From assembly GCA_009668925.1 (NCBI GenBank), contig SBEK01000019.1, forward strand, positions 1 to 30,879: a stretch of DNA of 30,879 nucleotides, written 5' to 3'. Position numbers and translations under genes: made by a program. Numbering within the stretch: the stretch's first letter is position 1; each line of letters opens with the position of its first letter. This DNA comes from Deltaproteobacteria bacterium. Its GTDB lineage: Bacteria; Desulfobacterota; Syntrophia; Syntrophales; Smithellaceae. Positions 1 to 8,352 of this stretch are shown one piece after another. A model generated the notes under the pieces. The model was not told the origin of the DNA and searched no databases. It saw nothing but the letters and a program-made list of their open reading frames with translations.

Positions 1-45
1 TTATTATAGCAAGGATTTTGTGTCAATATGAAATAATTAAAACCA

Positions 46-70
46 TTTCCATACAATCATAGTATGGAAA
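46..70 (-). terminator. Putative terminator of the PAS-LuxR gene
   Basis: A perfect 9-bp inverted repeat (46-54 with 62-70, arms TTTCCATAC and GTATGGAAA, 7-nt loop) lies immediately after the stop codon of the minus-strand regulator. Read on the minus strand it is followed by a T-rich stretch (GGTTTTAATT). The stem is AT-rich, so termination would be modest. It could instead be an operator-like palindrome. Confidence 0.4.
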
Positions 71-1372
71 TTAAGGCAAACTTAGAAGATAGGACCGGAG
101 ATTGACTTTCTGGTTGTTGAGACCGAGTTTTTTGCGGATGCGATACCGATAGACGTCGACGGCACTGCTGGACACACTCAAAACATCGGCAATTTCTTTG
201 CTGTTCTTTCCATCCTTAATCAAGTGGGCCACCTGGATTTCGGTCGCGGTCAGGCTTCTGAATTTGGTGGAAAGTTTTCGGGAGAAAGGCGAGAGGATCT
301 CGTCCAGGTTGGATTTAATGAGATCGTGATGGATCCGGCGACTCTGTTCCGACCCGCCTTTGCGCAGCTTCTCCAGATGAGGCAGAATCAATTCCTTGAT
401 GCCGGCCATCAGGGTTTGTTCCAGTTCCTCGCGGTCCTCGGCCCGCTGCTTGAGCATGACCCGGAGGGCGGTATTGAGTTCCTCCAGATTGCGGGTCTTG
501 ATCGTGAGTTCGCTTCCCTTTTCCTCCAGTTCCGTAATGTCTATGACGGAACACACGTGCTTTTTCGTACCGGGAATGAGACAGTTTGTGGAGAGCACAT
601 TTTTAATGTTCCCCTGGCTGTCCACCAGGCGAAATTCATAAGTTCTGGGCGCCAACTGCGGATCGATACGCCGCAACCGGTGATATTCTTCCAGCCGGGA
701 GAGGTCTCTCGGATCAATCAGATCGACCCACGTCTTTTTTCCTTCCCATTCCTCTCTCTTGTAACCGGTCACTCTTTCAAATTCCGAGTTGATGAGTGAA
801 AGGGTCTTATCATCCTCGATGATCACCGTAACGGTGCCTGTCGTTTCAAAAATGGTGCGGTAAAGGTTTTCCGATTCCGCCAGTTTTTTTTCCGTCATCT
901 TCTGCCGGGTAATGTCCATATCGCTGCCGAGGATGGCCGGCTTTCCTTCAAAGCTGATGGAGGCGACAACCTCCAGCAGCCAGCGGATTTCGCCCTGCTT
1001 CGTAATGATTCTGAATTCATAGGGACGGAATAGTTTGCCGGTCCGCATCGCCTGCGAATAATTCCTTACCGCCAGCCGATCGTCGGGATGAACCATAAAA
1101 TCCGCCCGGTTGCCGATGATCTCTTCCGGAGAATAGCCTGTAAAAGAGACCACCACGGGGTTAATCACACGGAACCTCCCTTCGGAGAATATGTAGTAGC
1201 CGGCCAGAGATCTTTTTAAAAGGGTGTCCTGAATGTTTTGGCTTTCGAGCAGAGTCTGATTTTGTCTGGCCAACTCTTCGATTTCGGTTTCCAACAGACA
1301 GATTCTGTTTTCGAGATAAAACATTTTAGCTTCATTTTGCATGGGGCATACCCGCTGTGGCGATCCGATCAT
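71..1372 (-). CDS. PAS-PAS-LuxR transcriptional regulator
   Basis: Cytoplasmic signal-sensing transcription factor of up to 433 residues. A short N-terminal coiled coil (about 17-45) is followed by two PAS domains (about 50-160 and 168-280), the second ending in a PAC-like segment, then a second coiled coil (about 283-330) and a C-terminal LuxR/GerE helix-turn-helix (about 370-430, with LTATEIQVAHLIKDGKNSKEIA). No receiver or transmembrane domain is visible, so the ligand (haem, flavin or small molecule) is unknown. The start is uncertain. The first ATG at 1372 has no ribosome-binding site and lies about 2 nt from the predicted transcription start, so ATG 1342 or 1324 is possible. The gene lies about 140 bp downstream of the TauE-like gene on the same strand, but the gap holds a hairpin and a promoter candidate, suggesting an independent transcript. 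Target genes cannot be read from the sequence. Confidence 0.88.
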   Translation of the reverse strand: MIGSPQRVCPMQNEAKMFYLENRICLLETEIEELARQNQTLLESQNIQDTLLKRSLAGYYIFSEGRFRVINPVVVSFTGYSPEEIIGNRADFMVHPDDRLAVRNYSQAMRTGKLFRPYEFRIITKQGEIRWLLEVVASISFEGKPAILGSDMDITRQKMTEKKLAESENLYRTIFETTGTVTVIIEDDKTLSLINSEFERVTGYKREEWEGKKTWVDLIDPRDLSRLEEYHRLRRIDPQLAPRTYEFRLVDSQGNIKNVLSTNCLIPGTKKHVCSVIDITELEEKGSELTIKTRNLEELNTALRVMLKQRAEDREELEQTLMAGIKELILPHLEKLRKGGSEQSRRIHHDLIKSNLDEILSPFSRKLSTKFRSLTATEIQVAHLIKDGKNSKEIADVLSVSSSAVDVYRYRIRKKLGLNNQKVNLRSYLLSLP

Positions 1373-1380
1373 TGGTTAAG

Positions 1381-1409
1381 TTCATACCTAACATTTCTTG
1401 ATTGAGCAA
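1381..1409 (-). promoter_or_regulatory. Candidate sigma70-type promoter for the PAS-LuxR gene
   Basis: On the minus strand, TTGCTC (1409-1404) and TATGAA (1386-1381) are separated by 17 bp. Predicted initiation is near 1374, almost on top of the first ATG, which favours a start codon further inside the ORF. The match is moderate, made by eye. Confidence 0.35.
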
Positions 1410-1481
1410 GACTGTTTCGGATCAGTTTTCCAAAAGAAATTCCTCTTTCATAGGTGAGCGCCAAAGTCCGTCCGCTCGGTA

Positions 1482-1498
1482 CTGCCGCCGGTCGGCAG
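1482..1498. other. Short GC hairpin after tauE-like gene
   Basis: CTGCCG (1482-1487) and CGGCAG (1493-1498) form a 6-bp stem with a 5-nt loop, 15 bp beyond the stop of the TauE-like gene. There is no T-tract on the minus strand, so it is at best a weak or Rho-assisted transcript end. Apart from this and the promoter candidate, 1373-1512 shows nothing recognisable. Confidence 0.3.
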
Positions 1499-1512
1499 GT
1501 TTGCTAAGAGAC

Positions 1513-2286
1513 TCATTCGATATCTGACGCCCGAGGCGAGACGGTCCGGGCATAGCGCCACCCCATAAAAACGATCCCCGCCGTGAAGGCGATGCGCAGG
1601 GGAGCATCCGGAATAAAACCGGCAATATTGCCGCCGCAGAACGTTCCCACAAGGATGCCGGCGATGAGGCCGGGCAGATGGTTTTGGGCGACGTTTCCCA
1701 GCTGATGATGGGCGTGGGCTCCCGCCAGGCCTGCGGGGATCATGACGGCGAGCGCTGTTCCCTGCGCCACATGCTGCCCGAATCCGGCGAGTAAAACCAT
1801 GGCCGGGATCATGATCGTACCGCCGCCTATGCCCATCATGCCGGAAAGGAAGCCGGTGATCGCTCCGGTTGCAAGGAAAATGACGATGTTTACGGGACCG
1901 GAATGGTCCCCGAAGGTCGCGGGCAGATAGGGTTTCAGGGCCAGCAGGGCTGCGCAGAAAATCAGGAACAGGCCGAAGGCGCGTTTCAGTTTCCAGCCGG
2001 GAAGCGCATCGGCATAACGTGCACCGGCACGGACCGTAAACACGGCCGTTGCCGCCAGGGCCGCTGCGGCCCAAAAATCGACATGCCCCCGCAGGCCATA
2101 GATCAATGCCCCGCCGGCTCCCGTAAAGACCAACGCGACCAGACTTGTCCCGTGCGCCCTGTGCTGGGAGAGTTTCAGGATGCCGACCATCAGGGGGACC
2201 ATGATCACTCCGCCGCCCAGGCCGATCAGGCCTCCGAAAGCACCGGCGGCGAGGCCGATAGCAAAACTGATGACGTGTCTTTTCAT
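1513..2286 (-). CDS. Sulfite exporter TauE/SafE family permease
   Basis: Inner-membrane protein of 257 residues, the usual size for the TauE/SafE family, which moves sulfite, sulfonates or other organic anions. The sequence shows the family's internal duplication. The glycine-rich signature occurs twice, at about 20-31 (LIGLGGGVIMVP) and 150-161 (MMGIGGGTIMIP), each followed by hydrophobic segments and a Q-H-x-A-x-GT motif (41-47 and 171-177). About seven to eight membrane spans are expected. A GGGGAA-like ribosome-binding site precedes ATG 2286. The gene follows the MFS exporter by 36 bp on the same strand, so co-transcription is likely. The substrate is not evident; sulfite is only the family prototype. 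Confidence 0.88.
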   Translation of the reverse strand: MKRHVISFAIGLAAGAFGGLIGLGGGVIMVPLMVGILKLSQHRAHGTSLVALVFTGAGGALIYGLRGHVDFWAAAALAATAVFTVRAGARYADALPGWKLKRAFGLFLIFCAALLALKPYLPATFGDHSGPVNIVIFLATGAITGFLSGMMGIGGGTIMIPAMVLLAGFGQHVAQGTALAVMIPAGLAGAHAHHQLGNVAQNHLPGLIAGILVGTFCGGNIAGFIPDAPLRIAFTAGIVFMGWRYARTVSPRASDIE

Positions 2287-2322
2287 TTCTGTTCCCCGCG
2301 AAGAACGATTGCAGAATGCCGT

Positions 2323-3717
2323 TTACGGGCGGCCTTTTGACCGCTGCCGATGGATGCGGCCACGGGCCAGCGATGCGAACACCCCGAAGCCGCAGGTCAC
2401 GGCCAGAATGCCGAAAATGATTTTAGAACTGGCGACCAACAGGGCGTTGGTTTCATCGGTGAGGCTCCTCCCGCCGATGACCCAGGCGAAAACCAGCATG
2501 GCGATGCCCATGCTCAAGCTCTGTCCCACCAGTCTCATCGTGGCCTGAGTGGCCGATGCAACGCCGTAGAATTTATTTTCCACCGAACTCATGACGGCGT
2601 TGATATTGGGAGAGGAAAACAGCGCAAAACCGGTGCCCAGCAAAGCCAGGCAAAACACGATGTAAGAGAGAGGCGTTGCGGCGCCAATAAAAAACAGCCC
2701 GACAAGACCGATGACGGTCAGCGCCATGCCCGCGGAGGAGATGATCCGCGGTTCGTAGCGGTCGGACAACCTTCCTGCCGCCGGTGAAAAGACCGCCTGT
2801 AACAGAGGTTCGATGACGAGAACAATGCCTGTCTGGGACGGCGTCATCATCTTGATGTGCTGCAGGTAAAGGCTGACGAGAAAGGTGACGGCAAACGTCG
2901 CCGCGTAGTTGATCAGAGCGGCGAGATTGGAGAAAGCAAAGACCCGATTGTCCAGAAACAGGTGAATGTTGATGAGCGGGAAAGGTCTTGTGAGCTGCCG
3001 TCGAATAAAGAAGATGAAACAGAGGACTCCGGCGGCGATCAGAATGCCTCCCCCGGGAGAAGGCAACTGCGTAAAGCCGTACATCACGGCAAACAGCGCC
3101 GCCGCGTAAAGGATCGAGCCGCCCAGGTCAAAGGCCTCGCCCGTTGCCGCCGTCCGGTCTTCCGGGGCCATGCGCAGGGTAAGCCCGGCGGCGGCCGCTC
3201 CCAGCGCCGCGTTGACGATGAAAATCGTCTTCCATCCCAGGTGCTCGGTAAGGATGCCTCCGATAAACGGGCCGCAGGTCAGCCCGATATAAACCGCAGC
3301 GATGTTGATGCCCAGCATCTTGCCGCGAACGTTCTCCGGATAGGCGGAGATCAGCATTGCGGTGCCCGTGCTGAAGATCATCGCACCGCCGATCCCCTGG
3401 ACAATGCGCAGAGCAATAAACAGGCCTTCCGTCTTGGACCAGATGCACAAAAGAGACGACAAGGCGAAAATCAGCGAACCGGAAAGGAAGAAAATCTTTC
3501 GTCCGTAGATATCCGCCAGGCGGCCCATCGGCACCAGCATGATGGCCGCGGCGAGCAGAAAAGATGAGGCCACCCAGCTTAAGCTGAGAGCCGTCATCGA
3601 AAAATCGCGGGCGATCACCGGCAGAGCAATATTGACGGATGACCCCATAAAAGGCGTCGTAAAGGAACTGATCGTAGTGGCCAGAAGGACGATAGGGAAT
3701 TTTCTTTTTGCGGTCAT
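2323..3717 (-). CDS. MFS transporter, DHA2/EmrB-QacA type
   Basis: Inner-membrane major facilitator of 464 residues, a length consistent with the 14-span DHA2 drug:H+ antiporters. Motif A (GRLADIYGRK, residues 65-74) follows the second span, and a motif C-like segment (GLTCGPFIGG, near 145-154) characteristic of proton-coupled exporters is present. TM1 carries the SSVNIALPVIARD pattern common in this subfamily. It starts 26 bp after the stop of the upstream ThyX-like gene and ends 36 bp before the TauE-like gene, so the three are probably one minus-strand operon. The ribosome-binding site is weak (GTGAAAG). The substrate is unknown: it could be a multidrug or metabolite exporter. Confidence 0.88.
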   Translation of the reverse strand: MTAKRKFPIVLLATTISSFTTPFMGSSVNIALPVIARDFSMTALSLSWVASSFLLAAAIMLVPMGRLADIYGRKIFFLSGSLIFALSSLLCIWSKTEGLFIALRIVQGIGGAMIFSTGTAMLISAYPENVRGKMLGINIAAVYIGLTCGPFIGGILTEHLGWKTIFIVNAALGAAAAGLTLRMAPEDRTAATGEAFDLGGSILYAAALFAVMYGFTQLPSPGGGILIAAGVLCFIFFIRRQLTRPFPLINIHLFLDNRVFAFSNLAALINYAATFAVTFLVSLYLQHIKMMTPSQTGIVLVIEPLLQAVFSPAAGRLSDRYEPRIISSAGMALTVIGLVGLFFIGAATPLSYIVFCLALLGTGFALFSSPNINAVMSSVENKFYGVASATQATMRLVGQSLSMGIAMLVFAWVIGGRSLTDETNALLVASSKIIFGILAVTCGFGVFASLARGRIHRQRSKGRP

Positions 3718-3743
3718 GCTTTCACATCAAGACAAACCGGAAT

Positions 3744-5201
3744 TTACATTCCGGGAAATACTCTCTGGCGGAGCGCCGCGAAATCATCCTTGCCGCAGGC
3801 CATCATCAATGTAAGAGGCATGACTTTACGGGCCTGCGTGAGCATCGCTTTGGATAGGTCGCGGATGTCCCACTGGGCATGCGCGTCAGTCCTCAGGCGC
3901 GACAGGTGGTAGAGTTCCCTGGCGTTCAATTTCATCAACACCCGTTTGCGATGCGCGTTGGTCAGCACATAGGAGGCGGCGTACGGATTTTTTTGCCTGA
4001 TTTGTTCATAGGCGCCGTTGGTCTTTTTGATCAGGGCCATAAAGTCTTTTTGCCGACCGATAGCCCTCACCGCCGGTGGTACGGTTACACCCAAACCCGG
4101 GTCGTAGTCCTGGCTGACCAGCGTGGCCATCCGATGGCGCTTGAGCTGGGCGAAGCAGCTCGCGCTCATGATCAGTTCGAAGTGCAGATCCGCATTTTCG
4201 AGTTCCCGGAGCGCGGCATCATAAGGCTGAATATTTTCAAAGACGATTTTGAACAGGGCCCGGGCAGCGCGCGGACTCATCCGCCGGGCCGTCCTCAGGC
4301 AGCGGTCATAACCCAGCCCCGATGAGGTGAAAAGCAGCCAGGCGGCGGTCTCTACATCGGCGTCGGGCGTTGCCCGGATCAGGCGGACGGCATCCGCTGA
4401 CGGGGTGTTGCCTGCGCCGGCGATCCTCTTAAGAAAACCGCGTAGGTTGGGGCGCGTCCGGCGATCGTAATCCGTCGCTTCGGTATAGCGGATCAGGGAG
4501 GGGGCGATCTCCCGGGTTGCGGCATAAAGGCGCTCGCTTAAGCAGCGTGCTTCCGCAAGCGGGAGCGCGGAGAGCCTCCGGAGCATCAGTTCCAGATTGC
4601 GGGCGTTGATCGTCATGCCCAGCTGAGTCTCGGTTGCGAGCGCAATGGCGTAACGCGCATCTTCCTTGGCCCATCCTTCCAGCATGGATTTATGGGCGGG
4701 ATTGTCCGCCAGATCCTTGTTTTTCTCAAAAACATAAGGCCGGAGTTCTTCGTAGAGACGATGATAGAAGTCATTTTGCATCTCGATGGTTTGGACAAAA
4801 GCGTCGGTGAGATTCGCTTCGCGGATTTCGTCCGGAATGACGTAATCCTTATCAAACAAGACATAGCGCTGCGATTTCTCAGTGTAGGAACACAGGCGAA
4901 ACTTTTCAATTTCTTCCACAAGCAGGCGGGAAACACCGATGACGTCGATATTGAATACGGCGTGCTCGGCAACCGAGCTGTGCCCCATCTCAAAAACGAT
5001 GCTGCGGTTGGATTTGCGGGCCTTGTCCACTTCGGCAAGCGCGGCGGCGCGCAGCTCGTCAACGGACCTGGGACTGCGGCTGATGCGCGCGTAAGCGGCG
5101 GAAATCGTTTCCGGCGTGATATCCTGCTTAGTCGCGCTTTTTTCCTTGAGGGTGCGAATCAGATCATAATCAACGTTATAGCCGGCCAGAAGAATTTTCA
5201 T
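3744..5201 (-). CDS. Tandem ThyX-like (FAD-dependent thymidylate synthase) protein
   Basis: Protein of 485 residues, about twice the size of ordinary ThyX, which makes dTMP from dUMP using FAD and methylene-tetrahydrofolate. Two ThyX-like halves are visible. The N-half has GHSSVAEHAVFNIDVIGVSR (73-92), a motif region K100-F-R-LC-S105-YTEK-S110-Q-RY, and an NARNLE segment (199-204). The C-half has FELIMSASCFAQLKRHR (341-357) followed by residues lacking the SxxxxSxRY part, then NARELYHLSRLR (427-438) and AQWDIRD (442-448). The canonical RHRxxSxxxxSxRY signature is therefore split: RHR in the second half, S/S/RY in the first. Whether it is an active synthase is not certain. It heads the probable operon with the MFS and TauE-like genes. 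Confidence 0.75.
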   Translation of the reverse strand: MKILLAGYNVDYDLIRTLKEKSATKQDITPETISAAYARISRSPRSVDELRAAALAEVDKARKSNRSIVFEMGHSSVAEHAVFNIDVIGVSRLLVEEIEKFRLCSYTEKSQRYVLFDKDYVIPDEIREANLTDAFVQTIEMQNDFYHRLYEELRPYVFEKNKDLADNPAHKSMLEGWAKEDARYAIALATETQLGMTINARNLELMLRRLSALPLAEARCLSERLYAATREIAPSLIRYTEATDYDRRTRPNLRGFLKRIAGAGNTPSADAVRLIRATPDADVETAAWLLFTSSGLGYDRCLRTARRMSPRAARALFKIVFENIQPYDAALRELENADLHFELIMSASCFAQLKRHRMATLVSQDYDPGLGVTVPPAVRAIGRQKDFMALIKKTNGAYEQIRQKNPYAASYVLTNAHRKRVLMKLNARELYHLSRLRTDAHAQWDIRDLSKAMLTQARKVMPLTLMMACGKDDFAALRQRVFPGM

Positions 5202-5291
5202 ATATCGTCTAATGTCCCTTCTTTCCTTTTCTGCAAATGATTACTAAAGGTTTGCCCGGAAACAAATAACACCTCCCGGGTCTCTTCTATT

Positions 5292-6749
5292 TCAGTAACC
5301 TAATCTTTGTGCTCCCTTAAGAGCCCATTTCTTCTCTTTCCCGACATATCCGGATTCTACGTATGCGTCGTACGCCTTCCTGAAAAATTGTCCGGCCCGA
5401 TCTTCTTGACCCTTTTTCTGATAAATGTCACCGATACTCAGAAGGAGATGACCGTGATGTACGGTATTCTGAAGGCCAAGCTTCTCCCTTAAGGCCAAGG
5501 AATTTTTGCAGTATTCCAGCGCCCGGTCCAGCTGCCCCTTATCTTTATAAGCATTGCCGATGTGCATCAGGACAATGGCATAAAAGGACGTGTTCTGAAG
5601 ACGGAGTCGATCCCAGATGGATTGGGCGTTTGTATAATATTCCAGTGCCCGGTCCCACTGACCTTTTCGCCAATAGGCAAAGCCGCTGATCGTCATCAGC
5701 AAGGCATAATCAGAGGTATTCTGGAGACCTGAACCATCCTTAATGGATCTGGCAGTCGTGTAGTATTCCAGTGCCCTGTCCAGCTTGCCCATATTCATGT
5801 AAGTATTGCCGATGATCATCATCAGAGAGGAATAATTGGCGGAATTCCCGCGACCGATTCTATCCACGATGGATTTGGCTTTCAAGTAATATTCCAGTGC
5901 TCTGTCAAACTGACCTTTTTGGAAATAGACAATGCCCACTGAAGACATGAGCCTGGCATAAGAGGGCGTATTGGTTTCCTGGCGTCCGCTGAATACCTTC
6001 TCCGCTCTTTCCAGGTATTCAAAGGCTTCACTAAAAAGGTTGAGCGGCCAGGCCGCAGTAAAACCGGCGGCCATTAAGGCATGGGTATATTGGGGGTCAA
6101 TATCGAGAGCCTTATTAAAGGCAACCAGGGCCTCTTTGGGATGGGTATCCTGGAGTTCTAATCCTTTTGCGTACCATTCATAAGCATTCGCCTTGTGCCT
6201 GGGTTTGTCTTCTATCGCTTTTTTATCTTCCTCGGTCAGTTTTACCGGTTGGATGTCGAGCATCTGGATTCTTTCCGTTTCACCCATGAGGGCGAAGACC
6301 ACCTTATCCTGCAAATCAAAGATACCACCCACTGTGCCATCGATCTTTGCAGTGTTCTCAACCTTCCCCGTCTCTACGTTGACCAGCCGGGCGTGGACTC
6401 TGATGCGATCACCCGATACAAGATAGCGCCCGGTAAAAATGATGTTTGCACCGATCAGCTTGCCGGTCTTCATCATTTTATCTTCTTCGGTAAGCCCTGA
6501 AAAAATGAATTTCATCTCTTCGATTATTTTTTTTCTGTCGTCATTGGAGACGACATTAATAGTCTTAATCCGGGCGAGGTCCGTTATGACGGTATCCGTC
6601 ATTCCTGCCGATATCCACGAGAATTCCTTATTGCCCGTGTTTTCAAAAGGGTGGACAAGAATGTTCAACGTTTTGGCAATGGAGAACTCTGGGAATAAAG
6701 TGAGCCCAAAGGTGATAGCTATGATCAAACAGCGAAGTAATTGCTTCAT
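5292..6749 (-). CDS. Secreted FlgO/TolB-like protein with TPR repeats
   Basis: Protein of 485 residues with an N-terminal signal peptide (cleavage probably after about residue 25). A FlgO/CsgG/TolB-N-like domain follows (about 27-160): NILVHPFENTG, SAGMTDTVITDLARI, GANIIFTGRYL. Such domains bind at the outer membrane or periplasm in the family, but no enzymatic role is implied. After a linker, TPR helices begin near 186 and run to the end, including four 42-residue units in perfect register (279-446) plus a partial fifth. A GAGGGG ribosome-binding site sits upstream of ATG 6749. It is separated from neighbours by about 85-90 bp on each side and looks monocistronic. The role is probably protein-protein scaffolding in the envelope; the partner is unknown. 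Confidence 0.8.
   Translation of the reverse strand: MKQLLRCLIIAITFGLTLFPEFSIAKTLNILVHPFENTGNKEFSWISAGMTDTVITDLARIKTINVVSNDDRKKIIEEMKFIFSGLTEEDKMMKTGKLIGANIIFTGRYLVSGDRIRVHARLVNVETGKVENTAKIDGTVGGIFDLQDKVVFALMGETERIQMLDIQPVKLTEEDKKAIEDKPRHKANAYEWYAKGLELQDTHPKEALVAFNKALDIDPQYTHALMAAGFTAAWPLNLFSEAFEYLERAEKVFSGRQETNTPSYARLMSSVGIVYFQKGQFDRALEYYLKAKSIVDRIGRGNSANYSSLMMIIGNTYMNMGKLDRALEYYTTARSIKDGSGLQNTSDYALLMTISGFAYWRKGQWDRALEYYTNAQSIWDRLRLQNTSFYAIVLMHIGNAYKDKGQLDRALEYCKNSLALREKLGLQNTVHHGHLLLSIGDIYQKKGQEDRAGQFFRKAYDAYVESGYVGKEKKWALKGAQRLGY
5412..5915 (-). repeat. Four in-register 126-bp coding repeats (TPR units)
   Basis: The TPR protein contains four consecutive 42-codon units, residues 279-320, 321-362, 363-404 and 405-446, each opening with G-(Q/K)-x-D-R-A-L-E-Y and most containing LQNT near position 22 of the unit. 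Period is exact, with no insertions. This points to recent tandem duplication followed by substitution. Confidence 0.8.
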
Positions 6750-6834
6750 AAGCTGAACCCCTCGGACGCTGGTATTCGGTTATCGAAAAATTCTCGCCTG
6801 TTGCTTTTACAGACGCATCAATTGTGTGCGTATA

Positions 6835-7641
6835 TCACAGCCTGACCATTTCCACGCGCGGCAGCGTCCGTCCGAGGAACCTCTCTCCGATGGTCTGAAA
6901 GCGGTACGGCACATCACTCACGCAAAAGAGATAGTCCGGCGCCTGCCGGCTTAAATTGCCCAGGTCCCGGCGGATAATCAAATCGGCGGCAATTTCCGCC
7001 ATCGCCTCCGCGGAATCGATCAGCCGGACGCCTTCTCCGACGATATCCTGAAAAAGCGGCTTGAGCAGCGGATAGTGCGTGCAGCCCAGTACCAGTGTGT
7101 CGATGTGTTCAGCCAGGACCGGTTTCAAATACTCTTCGGCGACAAGACGCGTGGCGGGATGATCCAGCCAGCCCTCTTCCACGAGCGGTACAAACAGGGG
7201 GCAGGCCTGAGAAAAAACCTTGGCATCCCGATCCAGAAGGTGAATGGCGCGGGCATAGGCGTTCGAGTTGATCGTGGCCGGCGTGCCGATCACACCGATG
7301 GTCTTGCTGCGGGTTGAGGACGCGGCAATTTTCGCGCTGGCTTCAATGACTTCCAGGACCGGCACGGGCGAAATGTCCCGGATGGCCTGGTAGGCCACAG
7401 CCGCCATCGTGTTGCAGGCGACGATCAGGAGTTTGACGTCCTTCCTTAATAAGAATTCGGCGATTTGCAGCGCATACCGGTTGATCGTTTCCACGGATTT
7501 GATGCCGTAAGGCACACGTGCCGTATCGCCGAAGTAAACGATGCTTTCGAACGGCAGGCGTTCCATGAGTGACCTCACCACGGTGAGTCCGCCGATGCCG
7601 GAATCGAAGACGCCGATGGCCTGATTGTTTTTTTCATCCAT
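6835..7641 (-). CDS. murI: Glutamate racemase
   Basis: Cytoplasmic enzyme interconverting L- and D-glutamate, supplying D-Glu for peptidoglycan. The protein has 268 residues from ATG 7641, typical of the family. It shows the N-terminal GVFDSGIGGLTVVR, the first catalytic cysteine in VACNT and the second in LGCTHYPLL, so both acid/base cysteines of the two-base mechanism are present. ATG 7641 is chosen over the in-frame GTG at 7662 because GAGAGG lies about 8 nt upstream of it. The gene is divergent from the Nim-like gene across about 190 bp. A 13-bp element containing this ribosome-binding site is duplicated upstream (7678-7690). Confidence 0.93.
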   Translation of the reverse strand: MDEKNNQAIGVFDSGIGGLTVVRSLMERLPFESIVYFGDTARVPYGIKSVETINRYALQIAEFLLRKDVKLLIVACNTMAAVAYQAIRDISPVPVLEVIEASAKIAASSTRSKTIGVIGTPATINSNAYARAIHLLDRDAKVFSQACPLFVPLVEEGWLDHPATRLVAEEYLKPVLAEHIDTLVLGCTHYPLLKPLFQDIVGEGVRLIDSAEAMAEIAADLIIRRDLGNLSRQAPDYLFCVSDVPYRFQTIGERFLGRTLPRVEMVRL

Positions 7642-7690
7642 ACTTTTTCCTCTCATATCCACGTCATAAAGTCATCGACTTTTTCCTCTC
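7642..7690. repeat. 13-bp direct repeat in the murI leader
   Basis: ACTTTTTCCTCTC occurs at 7642-7654 and again at 7678-7690. On the minus strand both copies read as a ribosome-binding site (GAGAGG plus AAAAAGT). The distal copy precedes ATG ACT TTA TGA, a three-codon ORF; the proximal copy precedes murI. Confidence 0.55.
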
Positions 7691-7832
7691 GTTCAGATAA
7701 AAGCAAACGGGCGTCGATTCATGAAGCCGAGGGGGTAAGAGTGCGGATTTTTTTATCACAACTTTATGAAACATGCCAAGATTTCTTGGACAAGAGCCCT
7801 GGGGTTCACCCTCCAGAAGGAAGGTCAAGATC

Positions 7833-8291
7833 ATGCGCCGTTCGGAAAGAGAAATCAAAGACCCGGCGGAAATAGCCGCCATTTTGCAGGCCGCACCGGT
7901 TTGCCGGATCGCTATGAGCGCAGGCGGCCGTCCTTATGTGGTGCCGGTCAACTTTGCGGTGAGCGGTCGCTATCTTTATTTCCATTGTTCCCGGAGGGGC
8001 AAAAAAATAGATATGCTGCGGGATAATCCGTCCGTTTGTTTTGAGGCGGATATTCCCGGTGATTTGCGGGGGGCGGATACGGCCTGTTCCTGGGGAATGA
8101 AGTATCAAAGCGTCATCGGTTTTGGTGAGGCTTATTTTATTGAGGACGGCGGCGAAAAGAAAAAGGCTCTGGGTATCCTGATGAAGAAATATACAGGCGG
8201 AGATTCGCTCTCCTACGACGACGCCATCCTGGACAAGGTCCTCGTGATTGGCGTCAAAATAGAATCCATGTCCGGTAAAAAATCAGATTGA
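7833..8291 (+). CDS. Nim-type pyridoxamine 5'-phosphate oxidase-like flavoprotein
   Basis: Small split-barrel flavin-binding protein of 152 residues. The order of segments (MRRSEREIKD, then CRIAMSAGGRPYVVPVNF, then YFHCSRRGKKIDMLRDNP, then a VIGFGEA strand) matches the pyridoxamine-phosphate-oxidase-like family that includes NimA nitroimidazole reductases. Members bind FMN, haem or related cofactors; few have proven reactions. The start is set at ATG 7833, which has a strong AGAAGGAAGG ribosome-binding site, not the earlier in-frame ATG at 7773. It leads a plus-strand group with two small uncharacterised genes. True PdxH function (vitamin B6 synthesis) is unlikely given the length. Confidence 0.85.
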   Translation: MRRSEREIKDPAEIAAILQAAPVCRIAMSAGGRPYVVPVNFAVSGRYLYFHCSRRGKKIDMLRDNPSVCFEADIPGDLRGADTACSWGMKYQSVIGFGEAYFIEDGGEKKKALGILMKKYTGGDSLSYDDAILDKVLVIGVKIESMSGKKSD

Positions 8292-8352
8292 AGCGGGGAG
8301 GCGCTGTCATTGTCGTTATATTCAAAGCGGCGGCGACAATTGAGGAGACGGG

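Noticed and set aside
7664..7882. 72-codon minus-strand ORF over the start of the Nim-like gene
   Set aside because: It overlaps the supported plus-strand gene and its ribosome-binding site, has no recognisable motif, and its end only reflects the duplicated murI leader.
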